Shown here: positions 7,977 to 16,817 of the stretch, piece by piece
Numbering within the stretch: the stretch's first letter is position 1
How the letters are laid out: every line of letters begins with the position of its first letter
Assembly: GCF_042466115.1 (NCBI RefSeq)
Contig: NZ_JAXHBQ010000001.1
Coordinates: 2,294,001 to 2,358,000, forward strand
Source of the DNA: SW4 sp042466115
Lineage (GTDB): Bacteria; Pseudomonadota; Alphaproteobacteria; Rhodobacterales; Rhodobacteraceae
DNA: 64,000 nt
Direction: 5' to 3'
Made by a program: the position numbers and the translations under genes
Notes under the pieces: generated by a model
Seen by the model: the letters and a program-made list of their open reading frames with translations, nothing else
What the model was told of the DNA's origin: nothing
Databases searched by the model: none

Positions 7977-9184
7977 GCGCGCAACAGCGCTTTCATATCG
8001 GTCGCCGGATCGGTGATCATCGCAGGATCAGGCGATTTTCCTGCCTCGATCAACCGCTTGCCGACCATATAGTCGCGCGGGTCGTTCATCGCGTCCACCG
8101 CGATCAGCTGCCCGCCACGATAATACCAATGGGATTGCCCGCCGTGTTCGCCGCGGCGCAGATGCACCGCGTCATAACCCGCGTTCAGCCCGGCGATTTG
8201 CAGCTTGCAGTCGAACTGGTCCGACCAGAACCACGGTTTTGCATGATAAGGCACATCGCCACCCATCATGTTTTGCGCGACCACTTCAGCCTGATCAATC
8301 GCATTGCCGACACTTTCCAACCGGATACGTGTGCCGTTGAAATCGAACGAGGCACAGTCACCCGCCGCCCAGATATGCGGATCGGACGTGCGGCCATGCA
8401 GGTCGGTCGCGATCCCGTTGTCGATGGTCAGCCCCGCACTTTCTGCCAGAATGCCGGCGGGGGTAATGCCCACGCCGACAATCGCGAAATCCACCTGCAA
8501 TTCACTGCCATCGCTAAGACGCGCGCCCGTAACACGCGTGTCACCCTGCAAACGGTCAAGGCCGACACCTTCGCGGATATCAACGCCGTGTTCACGGTGC
8601 AGGGTGCGGAAATAGTCAGACGTTTCGGGGCAGGCGACACGTTGCAAGATCCGGTCGGCCATTTCTACCAGCGTCACATGCAGCCCCTTTTTCGCAGCGA
8701 CCGCTGCTGCCTCGAGGCCGATATAGCCGCCACCAATGATCAGCACGCGGCGACCGGCCATAAATTCAGGCGCCATCGCATCGGCATCCTGCAAATCGCG
8801 CACGGTATAAACGCCGTCCAGATTGCCACCGATTGCGGCAGGCAAAGTGCGCGGGTGCGATCCGGTGGTCAGGGCCAACGCGTCATAGGGCATCGTTTCG
8901 CCACCCTCCAGCGTAAGAACCCGCGCCGCCGGATCAATCGCAACAGCACGTGTGCCGGTGCGCAGGGTGATGTTTTGATCCGCATAAAATTCCGCAGGGC
9001 GCAGGTATAGCCGCGCTTCCTCCATCTCGCCCAGAAGATAAGCTTTGGACAGGGGCGGGCGCTGGTAGGGTGGCACGGGTTCGGCCCCGATCAGGGTAAT
9101 GTCGCCGTCAAAACCGGCACTGCGCAGTTTCGCCACAAGAGACGCTCCGGCCTGCCCGCCGCCTACGATAACAAATTGTGGCAT
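7973..9184 (-). CDS. FAD-dependent ferredoxin reductase (rhodocoxin/putidaredoxin reductase type)
   Basis: A 403-residue pyridine-nucleotide-disulfide-fold oxidoreductase without redox cysteines. The N-terminal FAD dinucleotide motif is VIVGGGQAGASLVAKLR, followed by PPYQRPPLSKAYL. The NAD(P)H motif is VLIIGGGYIGLEAAAVAAKKG, and the second FAD motif is IWAAGDCASF. In the family these pass electrons from NADH to a [2Fe-2S] ferredoxin serving a cytochrome P450 or dioxygenase, but no ferredoxin or P450 gene is adjacent. I start at the ATG at 9184 (MPQFVIVGGG). It is divergent from the peroxiredoxin gene and coupled to rsmD downstream. Confidence 0.92.
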   Translation of the reverse strand: MPQFVIVGGGQAGASLVAKLRSAGFDGDITLIGAEPVPPYQRPPLSKAYLLGEMEEARLYLRPAEFYADQNITLRTGTRAVAIDPAARVLTLEGGETMPYDALALTTGSHPRTLPAAIGGNLDGVYTVRDLQDADAMAPEFMAGRRVLIIGGGYIGLEAAAVAAKKGLHVTLVEMADRILQRVACPETSDYFRTLHREHGVDIREGVGLDRLQGDTRVTGARLSDGSELQVDFAIVGVGITPAGILAESAGLTIDNGIATDLHGRTSDPHIWAAGDCASFDFNGTRIRLESVGNAIDQAEVVAQNMMGGDVPYHAKPWFWSDQFDCKLQIAGLNAGYDAVHLRRGEHGGQSHWYYRGGQLIAVDAMNDPRDYMVGKRLIEAGKSPDPAMITDPATDMKALLRA

Positions 9185-9266
9185 TTCACGCCTCCCGACT
9201 GGTTGTCCGACCGCCAAACGCTATATTGAGGGGCAACGTAAACGCAATTCCCCAATGAGGTGAAAC

Positions 9267-9755
9267 ATGACAATTTCCCAAGGCGACACCCTTCCCGATG
9301 CCACGCTTTACCAGATGGGCAGCGACGGGCCGGAATCCGTGCAACTGTCCAGCCTGACCAAGGGCCGCAAAGTCGTGATCTTTGCGCTGCCCGGTGCCTA
9401 TACGGGCACCTGCACCACGGCGCATGTGCCCAGCTTCATGCGCACCCGCGACCAGTTCGCGGCCAAAGGCGTGGATGATGTGATCTGTATCAGCGTCAAC
9501 GACCCGTTCGTGATGGGCGCTTGGGGTGACAACACGGGGGCAACGGCGGCCGGCATCAAGATGCTGGGCGACAGCGCGTCAGAACTTACCAAGGCGATCG
9601 GCATGGATTTTTCCGCCCCGCCCGCTGGCCTGATCGACCGATCCAAGCGGTTTGCGATGCTGGTGGATGACGGCGTGGTCAAGATACTCAACGAGGAAAG
9701 CAACCCCGGCGAATGCGAGATTTCAGCGGGTGAAACCCTGCTGGACCAGATGTAA
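9267..9755 (+). CDS. Peroxiredoxin (Prx5/AhpE-like, hybrid-Prx domain)
   Basis: A 162-residue thioredoxin-fold peroxidase. The peroxidatic cysteine lies in ALPGAYTGTCTTAHVPSF, the PGA(F/Y)T-xx-C motif of the Prx5 group. The later VDDGVVKILNEE and LLDQM tail are also typical. It reduces hydrogen and organic peroxides with glutaredoxin or glutathione in relatives. The resolving cysteine is not obvious; a Cys near the C-terminus (GECEIS) is a candidate. RBS AGGTGA precedes the ATG. A GC-rich hairpin terminator follows at 9764-9786. Confidence 0.95.
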   Translation: MTISQGDTLPDATLYQMGSDGPESVQLSSLTKGRKVVIFALPGAYTGTCTTAHVPSFMRTRDQFAAKGVDDVICISVNDPFVMGAWGDNTGATAAGIKMLGDSASELTKAIGMDFSAPPAGLIDRSKRFAMLVDDGVVKILNEESNPGECEISAGETLLDQM

Positions 9756-9763
9756 GACAGAGG

Positions 9764-9786
9764 GGGCGCCGATTGCGGCGCCCTTT
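9764..9786 (+). terminator. Hairpin terminator after the peroxiredoxin gene
   Basis: GGGCGCC-GATTGC-GGCGCCC followed by TTT, starting 9 bp after the stop codon. The same seven-base stem is used by the convergent phhB terminator at 10058-10080. Confidence 0.75.
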
Positions 9787-9847
9787 GCGGACGAAGCGGG
9801 CGTTGCAGTTTTCGCGCATTTCTCAAAGACGAGCGCAACCGGCGCGC

Positions 9848-9977
9848 ATGCGCCAAGCCCGACCTCCCCCACGGGAGGGCTTTCCCGTTTCGGCTGCTAC
9901 GCTTGGCACTCATGTGGTTTCTTGGAACGACCGCCTGCTCAAACCTGATGGCCCTCCCGAGGTCGGGCTTGGCGCAT
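9848..9977. repeat. Large inverted repeat between convergent genes
   Basis: The left arm 9848-9880 and right arm 9951-9977 are complementary. The outer 18 bp (ATGCGCCAAGCCCGACCT) match perfectly, then a further 9 bp (CGGGAGGGC) match after a six-base bulge in the left arm. The 70-bp centre shows no gene. The gap between the peroxiredoxin and phhB (9756-10083) holds only this structure and the two terminators. Confidence 0.8.
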
Positions 9978-10057
9978 CCACGCCTAAGTCACTTTGCACT
10001 CAAAGCAGTCATCGCGCTCTGGGCCCGCTACGGGATCACGGGTGCATCGTTCACTGC

Positions 10058-10080
10058 AAAGGGCGCCCATCGCGGCGCCC
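10058..10080 (-). terminator. Hairpin terminator after phhB
   Basis: Read on the minus strand, GGGCGCC-GCGATG-GGCGCCC is followed by TTT, directly after the phhB stop at 10084. The stem is identical to the peroxiredoxin terminator. Confidence 0.72.
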
Positions 10081-10083
10081 CTT

Positions 10084-10362
10084 TCATCCGGCGATCGCAT
10101 CCATCTTGCGTGCCAGTTTGACGTCCAGTTCGCCTAGCCCGCCGGTGTCATGGGTTGTCAGCCCCACGTTGACGGTCTTGTAGACATTGGACCATTCGGG
10201 ATGGTGGTTCAGCTTTTCCGCCCAGATCGCCGCCTGGGTCATGAACCCGAAGGCGGCGACGAAGTTGGCAAAGACAAATTCCTTCTCCAATCGCGTGCTA
10301 TCGGCATTCAATTCCCAGCCATTCGCGACCAGTTCCTGCACATCGTCGTTGAAATCACTCAT
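10084..10362 (-). CDS. phhB: 4a-hydroxytetrahydrobiopterin dehydratase (pterin-4a-carbinolamine dehydratase)
   Basis: A 92-residue protein of standard PCD length. The catalytic motif NHHPEWSNVY and the THDTGGLGELDVKLA tail are intact, as is the F-x-F-x-x-F-x-x-AFGFM segment. It dehydrates the pterin carbinolamine formed by aromatic amino acid hydroxylases; no phenylalanine hydroxylase is in the window, and in many bacteria PCD also supports molybdopterin enzymes. Its ATG overlaps the upstream stop (ATGA). Confidence 0.96.
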   Translation of the reverse strand: MSDFNDDVQELVANGWELNADSTRLEKEFVFANFVAAFGFMTQAAIWAEKLNHHPEWSNVYKTVNVGLTTHDTGGLGELDVKLARKMDAIAG

Positions 10363-11540
10363 TGATGGTCCTCCTTGTCTGTTTTGCGAAACGGGCCGTA
10401 AGAGGTGAGGATCTCGATATCCTCTCCCACTGCATTGCGCTCGGCCTCAAGGTAGTTCGCCACGGCCGCACGAAAACCCGCATCCCCAAACCAGTGCAAC
10501 GAATGGGTCGTCACGGGCATATATCCGCGCGCGAGTTTGTGTTCGCCCTGCGCGCCTGCCTCGACCAGACCCAGCCCGTGACGGATCGCATAATCTATCG
10601 CCTGATAGTAACACACTTCGAAATGCAGGCAGGCGTGGTGTTCGCGGCACCCCCAGTAGCGGCCATAAAGCGTATCGCGCCCGATCATGTTCAGCGCCCC
10701 TGCGACAGGCACGCCATCACGTTGGGCAAGGATCAGCAGAATGTCGTCGCGCAGGGTATCCTGCGCGATATCGAAAAACCGCCGCGTCAAATAGGGCGTG
10801 CCCCATTTGCGCCCGCCCGTATCCTGATAGAACTGCCAGATATGGTCCCAATGGTGCGGTTCGATCTGATCACCGGTCAGCGTCACGATTTCGCCGCCAA
10901 ACGCTTGGGCCGTTGCGCGTTCCTTGCGGATATTCTTGCGCTTGCGGGCCGAAAGCTGCGCCAGAAAGGCGTCAAAATCTGCATAGCCCTGATTGCGCCA
11001 GCGAAATTGCTGGCTGGTGCGGTGGAGCAGGCCCATTTCTGCGCCTGCCAGCGCCTCGGCTTCGGTGCAGAACGTCACATGCAACGACGACAGTTCATTA
11101 TCCGCCGCGATCTGCACCGCACCCTGCACCAGCGCTGACATGCCTGCCGCCTCAAACCCCGGGCGGGTCAGAAACCGCCGGCCTGTGGCGGGTGTAAACG
11201 GCACGGCCATCTGCAATTTCGGGTAATACCGCCCACCCGCCTGTTCAAAGGCATGGGCAAAGTTGTGATCGAAAATGTATTCGCCCTGACTGTGGCTCTT
11301 GGCATAAAGCGGCGCTACGGCAATGACTTGCCCGTCCTGACGCGCCGACAAATAGCGCGGCTGCCAACCCGTGCCGGTGCCAACGCTGCCGCTGTCCTCT
11401 ACCGCGCGCAGAAACCGGTAGGTCGTGAAGGGATCAAACGGGCGACCGCCATCCGCAACCTCCGCACAGGCGCAGGCATCCCAGTCGGCGGGATCAATCC
11501 CCGCAAGATCGGGGTGGGCGGTGATTTCGATTTCCGTCAT
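10359..11540 (-). CDS. GNAT-fold protein of the BioF2/DUF482 (peptidogalycan-like) family
   Basis: A 393-residue cytoplasmic protein. The conserved DUF482 blocks are visible: FDPFTTYRFLRAVEDSGS, GEYIFDHNFAHAFEQAGGRYYPKLQ, FQWRN-like FRWRNQGYADFDAFLAQLSARKRKNIRKER, and GRYWGCREHHACLHFEVCYYQAIDYAI with EAGAQGEHKLARGYMP. The family is related by fold to FemX/BioF2 acyltransferases; its reaction is not established. The start at ATG 11540 lies 31 bp after the GDPD stop. It is the fourth gene in the RidA-GDPD-DUF482-phhB run. Confidence 0.88.
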   Translation of the reverse strand: MTEIEITAHPDLAGIDPADWDACACAEVADGGRPFDPFTTYRFLRAVEDSGSVGTGTGWQPRYLSARQDGQVIAVAPLYAKSHSQGEYIFDHNFAHAFEQAGGRYYPKLQMAVPFTPATGRRFLTRPGFEAAGMSALVQGAVQIAADNELSSLHVTFCTEAEALAGAEMGLLHRTSQQFRWRNQGYADFDAFLAQLSARKRKNIRKERATAQAFGGEIVTLTGDQIEPHHWDHIWQFYQDTGGRKWGTPYLTRRFFDIAQDTLRDDILLILAQRDGVPVAGALNMIGRDTLYGRYWGCREHHACLHFEVCYYQAIDYAIRHGLGLVEAGAQGEHKLARGYMPVTTHSLHWFGDAGFRAAVANYLEAERNAVGEDIEILTSYGPFRKTDKEDHQ

Positions 11541-11571
11541 GAGGCTGAGATTGGCCCGCGCGGCGCGGAGG

Positions 11572-12324
11572 TCAAGCGGCGTAGCCTTCAAATGTCACGT
11601 TGTCGGCAATGCGGCGCGCCTGCATTTCTTCCTTGGGCGACCGGATCGTCCAACAAAACACGGTTGCGCCCTGGTCTTTCAATTCGCTGACGCGCGGATT
11701 GTCCAGATCACTGGCCTGATGGCTGATGAAACACGATCCGGTGTGGTCATAATCGGGAATCCCCCGCAACCGTTCGCGGGTTTTCGCCGGGATCGTCGGC
11801 CAGTCTTCGGCGGGGAAATGACAGGTTGTCAGCCCACGCGGAATATGCGGTGCGATTTGTGCCATCAGCGCGACAGAGTGCGGGTTGAACGACATCACCG
11901 CCACATCGCCGCTGTAACCGGCAAGTGCGCGCGCAGTCGCTTGTTCCAATTGGCCGATCCCTTTGCCCAAAGTACCATCCTGATCCTTCAGCTCGATCAA
12001 CAAAGGCACCGCCCCATCAACCTGCTGCAAAACTTGGGTCAAGGTCGGGATCGTATCCACCCCGCCTTTCAGCTTGATCTGGCCCAGTTCGGCGGCGCTG
12101 CGTTGGCCAATGGCTCCAGTTTCGTCCGTCAGGCGATCCAGCGAATAGTCGTGAAAGACCATGGCGCGCCCGTCACTGGACAACTGCAAATCCAGTTCGA
12201 TCCCATAGCCCCCTGCGATCGCCGCGGCAAAAGCAGCGGGCGCGTTTTCGGGGCAGGCACGATCAATGTCGTGAAAGCCGCGATGCGTAACGGGGCGGGC
12301 AAAAAATGACGGGGGAAGGGTCAT
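11572..12324 (-). CDS. Glycerophosphodiester phosphodiesterase family protein
   Basis: A 250-residue GDPD TIM barrel without a signal peptide, hence cytoplasmic. Catalytic and metal residues are present: THRGFHD, PENAPAAF, GIELDLQLSSDG, MVFHDYSLDRLT and LLIELKDQDG. It hydrolyses glycerophosphodiesters to sn-glycerol-3-phosphate and an alcohol. The start overlaps the RidA stop (ATGA). Confidence 0.94.
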   Translation of the reverse strand: MTLPPSFFARPVTHRGFHDIDRACPENAPAAFAAAIAGGYGIELDLQLSSDGRAMVFHDYSLDRLTDETGAIGQRSAAELGQIKLKGGVDTIPTLTQVLQQVDGAVPLLIELKDQDGTLGKGIGQLEQATARALAGYSGDVAVMSFNPHSVALMAQIAPHIPRGLTTCHFPAEDWPTIPAKTRERLRGIPDYDHTGSCFISHQASDLDNPRVSELKDQGATVFCWTIRSPKEEMQARRIADNVTFEGYAA

Positions 12325-12785
12325 TTGATCTGGAATATCCCTTCGATTTCCACGGCAACCCCAAGCGGCAGGGACGCGGCACTAACGGCTGATCGCGCGT
12401 GGCGGCCCATGTCACCCAAGGCTTCAACCATGAAGTCGGAACAGCCGTTGATGACCTTGGGTTGATCCGTGAAATCAGCAGTGGAATTGACGAACCCCGT
12501 TAGTTTGACCACGCGAACCAACCGATCCAGATCGCCGCCACAGGCCGTGCGCAACTGCGCCAGCAGGTTGATTGCACACACCCGCGCGGCGTCTGCACCC
12601 TGTTGGGCCGTCATGTTGTCACCCAGCTTGCCGGTGATCATTCCGTCCGGCCCGTTCGAGATTTGACCCGATACGTAAACGATTTCGCCCGTCTGAACGA
12701 AGGGCACGTAATTGGCCAGCGGGGCGGGCATATCGGGCAGGGTCACGCCCAGTTCGGCAAGGCGGGTTTCAATGGCAGAGGTCAT
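12321..12785 (-). CDS. RidA/YjgF/Tdc family protein (RutC-like subgroup)
   Basis: A 154-residue RidA-fold protein. The family signature GQISNGPDG, the segment VVKLTGFVNSTADFTDQPKVINGCSDF and the C-terminal ARSAVSAASLPLGVAVEIEGIF are clear. Canonical RidA has a catalytic Arg in this last segment (RSAV here). RidA hydrolyses reactive enamine/imine intermediates; this longer ~150-residue subgroup is of unassigned substrate. I use the ATG at 12785, because the Met at 12815 has no better support. Confidence 0.93.
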   Translation of the reverse strand: MTSAIETRLAELGVTLPDMPAPLANYVPFVQTGEIVYVSGQISNGPDGMITGKLGDNMTAQQGADAARVCAINLLAQLRTACGGDLDRLVRVVKLTGFVNSTADFTDQPKVINGCSDFMVEALGDMGRHARSAVSAASLPLGVAVEIEGIFQIK

Positions 12786-12844
12786 GGCGCGTCCTTTGAA
12801 TAGCGGTTGGCGCAAAGGCTAGCGGGGACGCGCGGCAGGGGCAA

Positions 12845-14143
12845 TCAACTCTCGCGGAAGGCACGTGCGAAATAATCGGCCATCGGTTTCACCAGATAGG
12901 CCAGCGGTGTACGTTCTGCGGTGCGAATGAAGGCATCGACCGGCATACCCGGAATCAGGACAAACCCGTCAGGCAGGCGCGAAATTTCGCCTTCTGCCAG
13001 CACGATTTCAGCGCGATAGAACGACTGTCCGGTGTTTTCATCCTGAAACGCATCCGGCGAAATCAGGCTGACGCGTCCGAACAGCTCGGGTGTTTCGCGC
13101 TGATCGAACGCTGAAAACCGCAAGGCGACCTCTTGTTGCAGGCTGATCTGGTCGATGTCGGTCAGTGCAATCTGCGCGGCGATCACAAGCGGGCGGTCTT
13201 GCGGCACCAGATACAGCAGCGGATCAGCAGCACGCACGACGGAACGTTCGGCAAACACCCGCATCCCGTAAACAACACCTGACACGGGCGCGCGGATATC
13301 CAGACGGTCAAGCTGGTTGCGCAGGGTGCGGCGGCGTTCGCGCAGTTCAAGCTCGTTATATTGCAGGTCGCGCAGGCGGGTAATCGCTTCTTCGCGGCGC
13401 TGGGCGTCAAGTTTCAGCAACTCGATCTCGATCTCGGTGATGCGCCCTTCGGCCTGCGCAATTCCGGCGGTAAGTTCGCCCGCACGACCGCGCAGCGACG
13501 CTTCCTCGCGCTGTAGGGCCAACACGCGACTGGCCTGCGCCAGACCACGTTCCAGAAGGGATTGCTGGCTGGCAAGCTCTTGTTCGATCAGGGCAAGCTG
13601 CGCTGTCAGCGCCTCTTCCTGCGCCACGATCCCTTCGATCTGGCTGGCGATCTGGCCGCTACGGCGGGCCAGTTGTTCTTTTTCCCGCGCAACAGATTCC
13701 CGGCGCGCGTCAAACAGGCGGGCCTGCCCGTCACGCAGGGCAAGTGTTTCATCGCCCGCGTCGATCAACAAAGGATCAAAAACCAGTTCGGTTGCCAGGT
13801 CGCGTTCGGCCTCGAACCGCGCGCGGCGCGCGATAATTTCGAACAACTGTCCTTCAACGACCGCAAGTTCGGACTTCAGGTCTTCGGCATCAAGCTGGAT
13901 CAAAAGATCACCGGTGGAAACCAGATCACCCTCACCAACCAGAATGGCAGCAACGACTCCGCCATCGGGGTGCTGGATCACCTGACGGTTCTGATCAACC
14001 TCGATCTGGCCGCTGGCGATGACCGCACCGGTGATCTGCGCCATCACGGCCCAGGTGCCAAAGCCGCCGACAAGCACGAACAATGCCAGCAGCCCAATGA
14101 ACAACGGCCGTTTGGCCGACCAAGTATTGCCAGGCGCGCTCAT
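12845..14143 (-). CDS. HlyD family type I secretion membrane-fusion protein
   Basis: A 432-residue periplasmic adaptor: a short cytoplasmic N-terminus, one membrane segment (about residues 14-35), then a long alpha-hairpin coiled coil (about 80-280, rich in Glu/Arg/Gln heptads) between lipoyl half-motifs (VIQHPDGGVVAAILVGEGD and RAPVSGVVYGM). The C-terminal beta domain ends with VDAFIRTAERTPLAYLVKPM, typical of PrtE/HlyD. It should link the ABC exporter to a TolC-like channel. Its ATG overlaps the ABC stop (ATGA). The long open frame to 14272 is inside the ABC gene and is ignored. Confidence 0.94.
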   Translation of the reverse strand: MSAPGNTWSAKRPLFIGLLALFVLVGGFGTWAVMAQITGAVIASGQIEVDQNRQVIQHPDGGVVAAILVGEGDLVSTGDLLIQLDAEDLKSELAVVEGQLFEIIARRARFEAERDLATELVFDPLLIDAGDETLALRDGQARLFDARRESVAREKEQLARRSGQIASQIEGIVAQEEALTAQLALIEQELASQQSLLERGLAQASRVLALQREEASLRGRAGELTAGIAQAEGRITEIEIELLKLDAQRREEAITRLRDLQYNELELRERRRTLRNQLDRLDIRAPVSGVVYGMRVFAERSVVRAADPLLYLVPQDRPLVIAAQIALTDIDQISLQQEVALRFSAFDQRETPELFGRVSLISPDAFQDENTGQSFYRAEIVLAEGEISRLPDGFVLIPGMPVDAFIRTAERTPLAYLVKPMADYFARAFRES

Positions 14144-15879
14144 GTGACGCCCCCGCCCTTGCCAACCGATTTCTTGATGTCCTGATGGTTGCTGACCATG
14201 TCCGCCAAAACCTTGTCTTTGGGGCCAAATGCCCGCATTGCCCCGCCTTCGATCACCAAAAGCATGTCGCATTGTTCGATCGCCGCAGGACGGTGCGCCA
14301 TGATAAACACAACGCGGCCCTCGTCCTTCATGACGCGGATCGCCTGATTGAGCGCAACACTGCCGTCGTTATCCAGGTTCGAGTTCGGTTCATCCAGAAC
14401 CAGCACCACCGGATCGCCATACATCGCGCGTGCAAGCCCGATCCGCTGAATTTGCCCACCCGACAGCCTGCCGCCATTTGCGCTAACGCGAGAGTCATAG
14501 CCATCGGGCAGTTTCAGGATCATTTCGTGGGCGCCGGCACGTTTGGCGGCCTTGATCACCTCGGCATCATCGGGCGTTTTCGACATGCGGGCGATGTTGT
14601 CCTTGATTGTGCCGTCAAACAGTTGCACCCGCTGGGGCAGATAGCCGATGTGCTTGCCCAACGTGTCGGGATCGTATTGATCCAGGGCCGCGCCATCCAG
14701 ACGGATTTTGCCACCCGCAGGGCGCCACACACCTGTCAGCGCCCGCGCAAGCGTCGATTTGCCCGACCCCGACGTGCCAATCACACCCACAGCCTGGCCG
14801 GGCTGCACCTTGAAACTGATCATGCGCAGGGCGGCTTGCTGTTCACCGGGCGGGACGACAGTGACTTGCTGCGCGTCGATGACGGCCTTGGGTGTAGGCA
14901 ATGCGGTGCGCGCAGTGTCTTGGGGAATATCGCCCAGCAACACGCCCATATTGTGCCAACCTTCGCGGCCACGTTGCAAAACGGGCCACTGGCCGATCAG
15001 CAATTCAATCGGGGCAAGCGCACGCCCCAACAGAATAGACCCCGCGATCATCGCACCTGGCGTCAGTTCGCCCTGCAACACCAGATAAGCCCCTAGGCCC
15101 AGCATCGCCGATTGCAGGAACAGACGGAACGCCTTGGTCAGCGCTGTATAGCTACCCGCCAGATCAGAGGCGGAAATCGTCGCACCCAGGGAATCGTCGC
15201 GCGCATCCTGCCAGCGCGAAAACGCGGCATCGCGCATTCCCAGCGAATGCACCAATTCGCTTTCGGCGCGAATTTGCTGGCCGGTGAATTCCGCCTGATG
15301 GGTCATCTGGTTGGCGCGTTCAAGCGGGCGGCGCGTTGACAGCTGGTTGGCCAGCGCCACGGCGATCAGGATCGCACCGCCTGCCAATGCCAAGTAACCC
15401 ATGAAGGGGTGGAAGATGAAAATGCCGATGACAAACAGCGGTGCCCAAGGCAAGTCAAACAGCGCCATCAACACAGGTGATGTGATCATGCGCTGCACGC
15501 TTTCAAGATCGCGCAAACCGGTTGCCGCTTCGGCCGGCGCGCGATTCATCGTGGTCGCCTTCATCACGGCGGCAAAAACGCGGCGATCAAGTCGCGCCTG
15601 AAACGTTGCACCCACGCGCGCCATGATCCGCCCGCGCGTGTAGTCCAGAATGCCCATCATCGCATAAAGAAAGCCAACCAGCACAGACAGCGCGATCAGG
15701 GTCTCAAGCGAGCGCGATCCCAGTACGCGATCATAGACATTCAGCATGTAAAGCGGGCCGGTCAACATCAGCATGTTCACAACAAGGCTGAAAATGGCGA
15801 CAATCCAATACAGCGACCTGCTTTCGCGGCGCACGGCGCGCAGTTCGGCGCGTCCTTGGCTGGCTGTGTCCCTATTCAT
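14140..15879 (-). CDS. Type I secretion system permease/ATPase (PrtD type)
   Basis: A 579-residue exporter half-transporter: six membrane helices in about residues 20-310, then the ATPase with Walker A GTSGSGKST, Q-loop LPQRVQLF, signature LSGGQIQRIGLAR, Walker B VLVLDEPNSNLD and the H-loop AHRP. There is no N-terminal C39 peptidase or C39-like domain, which fits PrtD rather than HlyB. It is followed by the HlyD-family adaptor, but no RTX substrate or TolC gene is visible within 10 kb on either side. The ATG at 15879 is preceded by AGGGCGG; the Met at 15960 is less likely. Confidence 0.94.
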   Translation of the reverse strand: MNRDTASQGRAELRAVRRESRSLYWIVAIFSLVVNMLMLTGPLYMLNVYDRVLGSRSLETLIALSVLVGFLYAMMGILDYTRGRIMARVGATFQARLDRRVFAAVMKATTMNRAPAEAATGLRDLESVQRMITSPVLMALFDLPWAPLFVIGIFIFHPFMGYLALAGGAILIAVALANQLSTRRPLERANQMTHQAEFTGQQIRAESELVHSLGMRDAAFSRWQDARDDSLGATISASDLAGSYTALTKAFRLFLQSAMLGLGAYLVLQGELTPGAMIAGSILLGRALAPIELLIGQWPVLQRGREGWHNMGVLLGDIPQDTARTALPTPKAVIDAQQVTVVPPGEQQAALRMISFKVQPGQAVGVIGTSGSGKSTLARALTGVWRPAGGKIRLDGAALDQYDPDTLGKHIGYLPQRVQLFDGTIKDNIARMSKTPDDAEVIKAAKRAGAHEMILKLPDGYDSRVSANGGRLSGGQIQRIGLARAMYGDPVVLVLDEPNSNLDNDGSVALNQAIRVMKDEGRVVFIMAHRPAAIEQCDMLLVIEGGAMRAFGPKDKVLADMVSNHQDIKKSVGKGGGVT

Positions 15880-16010
15880 GCGCGTGTTTCCGCCCTGTCG
15901 AATTGTTTTTGCCGCATCCTTCTGGCAGAAGCGGGTGAAGAATTGTTTCCTATCAGACACGGCTTGGGCCAGAGTTTGGAAATACCCTGTTCATTCTGTG
16001 TCTTGCAACT

Positions 16011-16817
16011 ATGTGTGACACGATAGCAATCAAAGCGCCGAGAATTCCATTGCCCGTTTCATTAAATCAACATTTCTTGCGTGTTTGCGTCCTTTGTGCC
16101 GGTGTTGCGCTGTCTGCCTGCACACCAGCGCAGCCAGGCGCAGAGTTCAATGACCCCTATGAAAGCACGAACCGCGGCATTCACGAATTCAACAAAGGCC
16201 TGGATCAGGCGTTGTTGCGTCCTGCGGGCCAAGTGACCGCCGCTGCCCCCGAAATCGTCACCACGCCCGTTGCGAACTTCGCCGATAACGTGGGCCTGCC
16301 GGGGATGATCGTGAACGGCATCCTGCAGGGCGATATCGGCGGTGCGGCGACGAATACCATGCGGTTTGTTCTTAATACGACGGTCGGACTGGGCGGGCTG
16401 TTTGACCCGGCAGGCGGCATCGGTTTGAACGAGGACTCAACCGACTTTGGTGAAACGCTGGCCGTTTGGGGCGCACCCGAGGGCGCGTATGTCGAACTGC
16501 CCGTGCTGGGGCCGTCAACCGAACGTGATGCGGTGGGCCAACTGGTTGATATCGTGATTGACCCTCTGGCGCGCTATGGCACTGCCGAACAGGCCACGGC
16601 CGCAACGACTGCACGCGTGGCGGGCATTGCAATTTCGCGGGGCCGGTTCAGCGATACGATGGACTCGGTTCTGTATGAAAGTGCCGACAGCTATGCCCAA
16701 GCACGACTTCTTTACTTGCAAAACCGCCGGTTCGAGCTTGGAATGACAGACCAAAGCAACGGGATCGACCCTTTTGCAGATCCGTTTATTGACCCTTTCG
16801 CGGAGCCTTTCCAATGA
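16011..16817 (+). CDS. mlaA: MlaA (VacJ) family outer-membrane lipoprotein
   Basis: A 268-residue lipoprotein with the lipobox LSAC (Cys37). The mature part has the family blocks FNDPYESTNRGIHEFNKGLDQ, FADNVGLP, NTTVGLGGLFDPA, DFGETLAVWG and YVELPVLGPSTERDAVG. MlaA removes mislocalised phospholipid from the outer leaflet and hands it to MlaC. The leader is long; a TTG at 16050 would give a shorter, more ordinary signal peptide and may be the true start. The C-terminus carries the D-P-F repeats DPFADPFIDPFAEPF. The stop overlaps the mlaC start (ATGA). Confidence 0.93.
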   Translation: MCDTIAIKAPRIPLPVSLNQHFLRVCVLCAGVALSACTPAQPGAEFNDPYESTNRGIHEFNKGLDQALLRPAGQVTAAAPEIVTTPVANFADNVGLPGMIVNGILQGDIGGAATNTMRFVLNTTVGLGGLFDPAGGIGLNEDSTDFGETLAVWGAPEGAYVELPVLGPSTERDAVGQLVDIVIDPLARYGTAEQATAATTARVAGIAISRGRFSDTMDSVLYESADSYAQARLLYLQNRRFELGMTDQSNGIDPFADPFIDPFAEPFQ

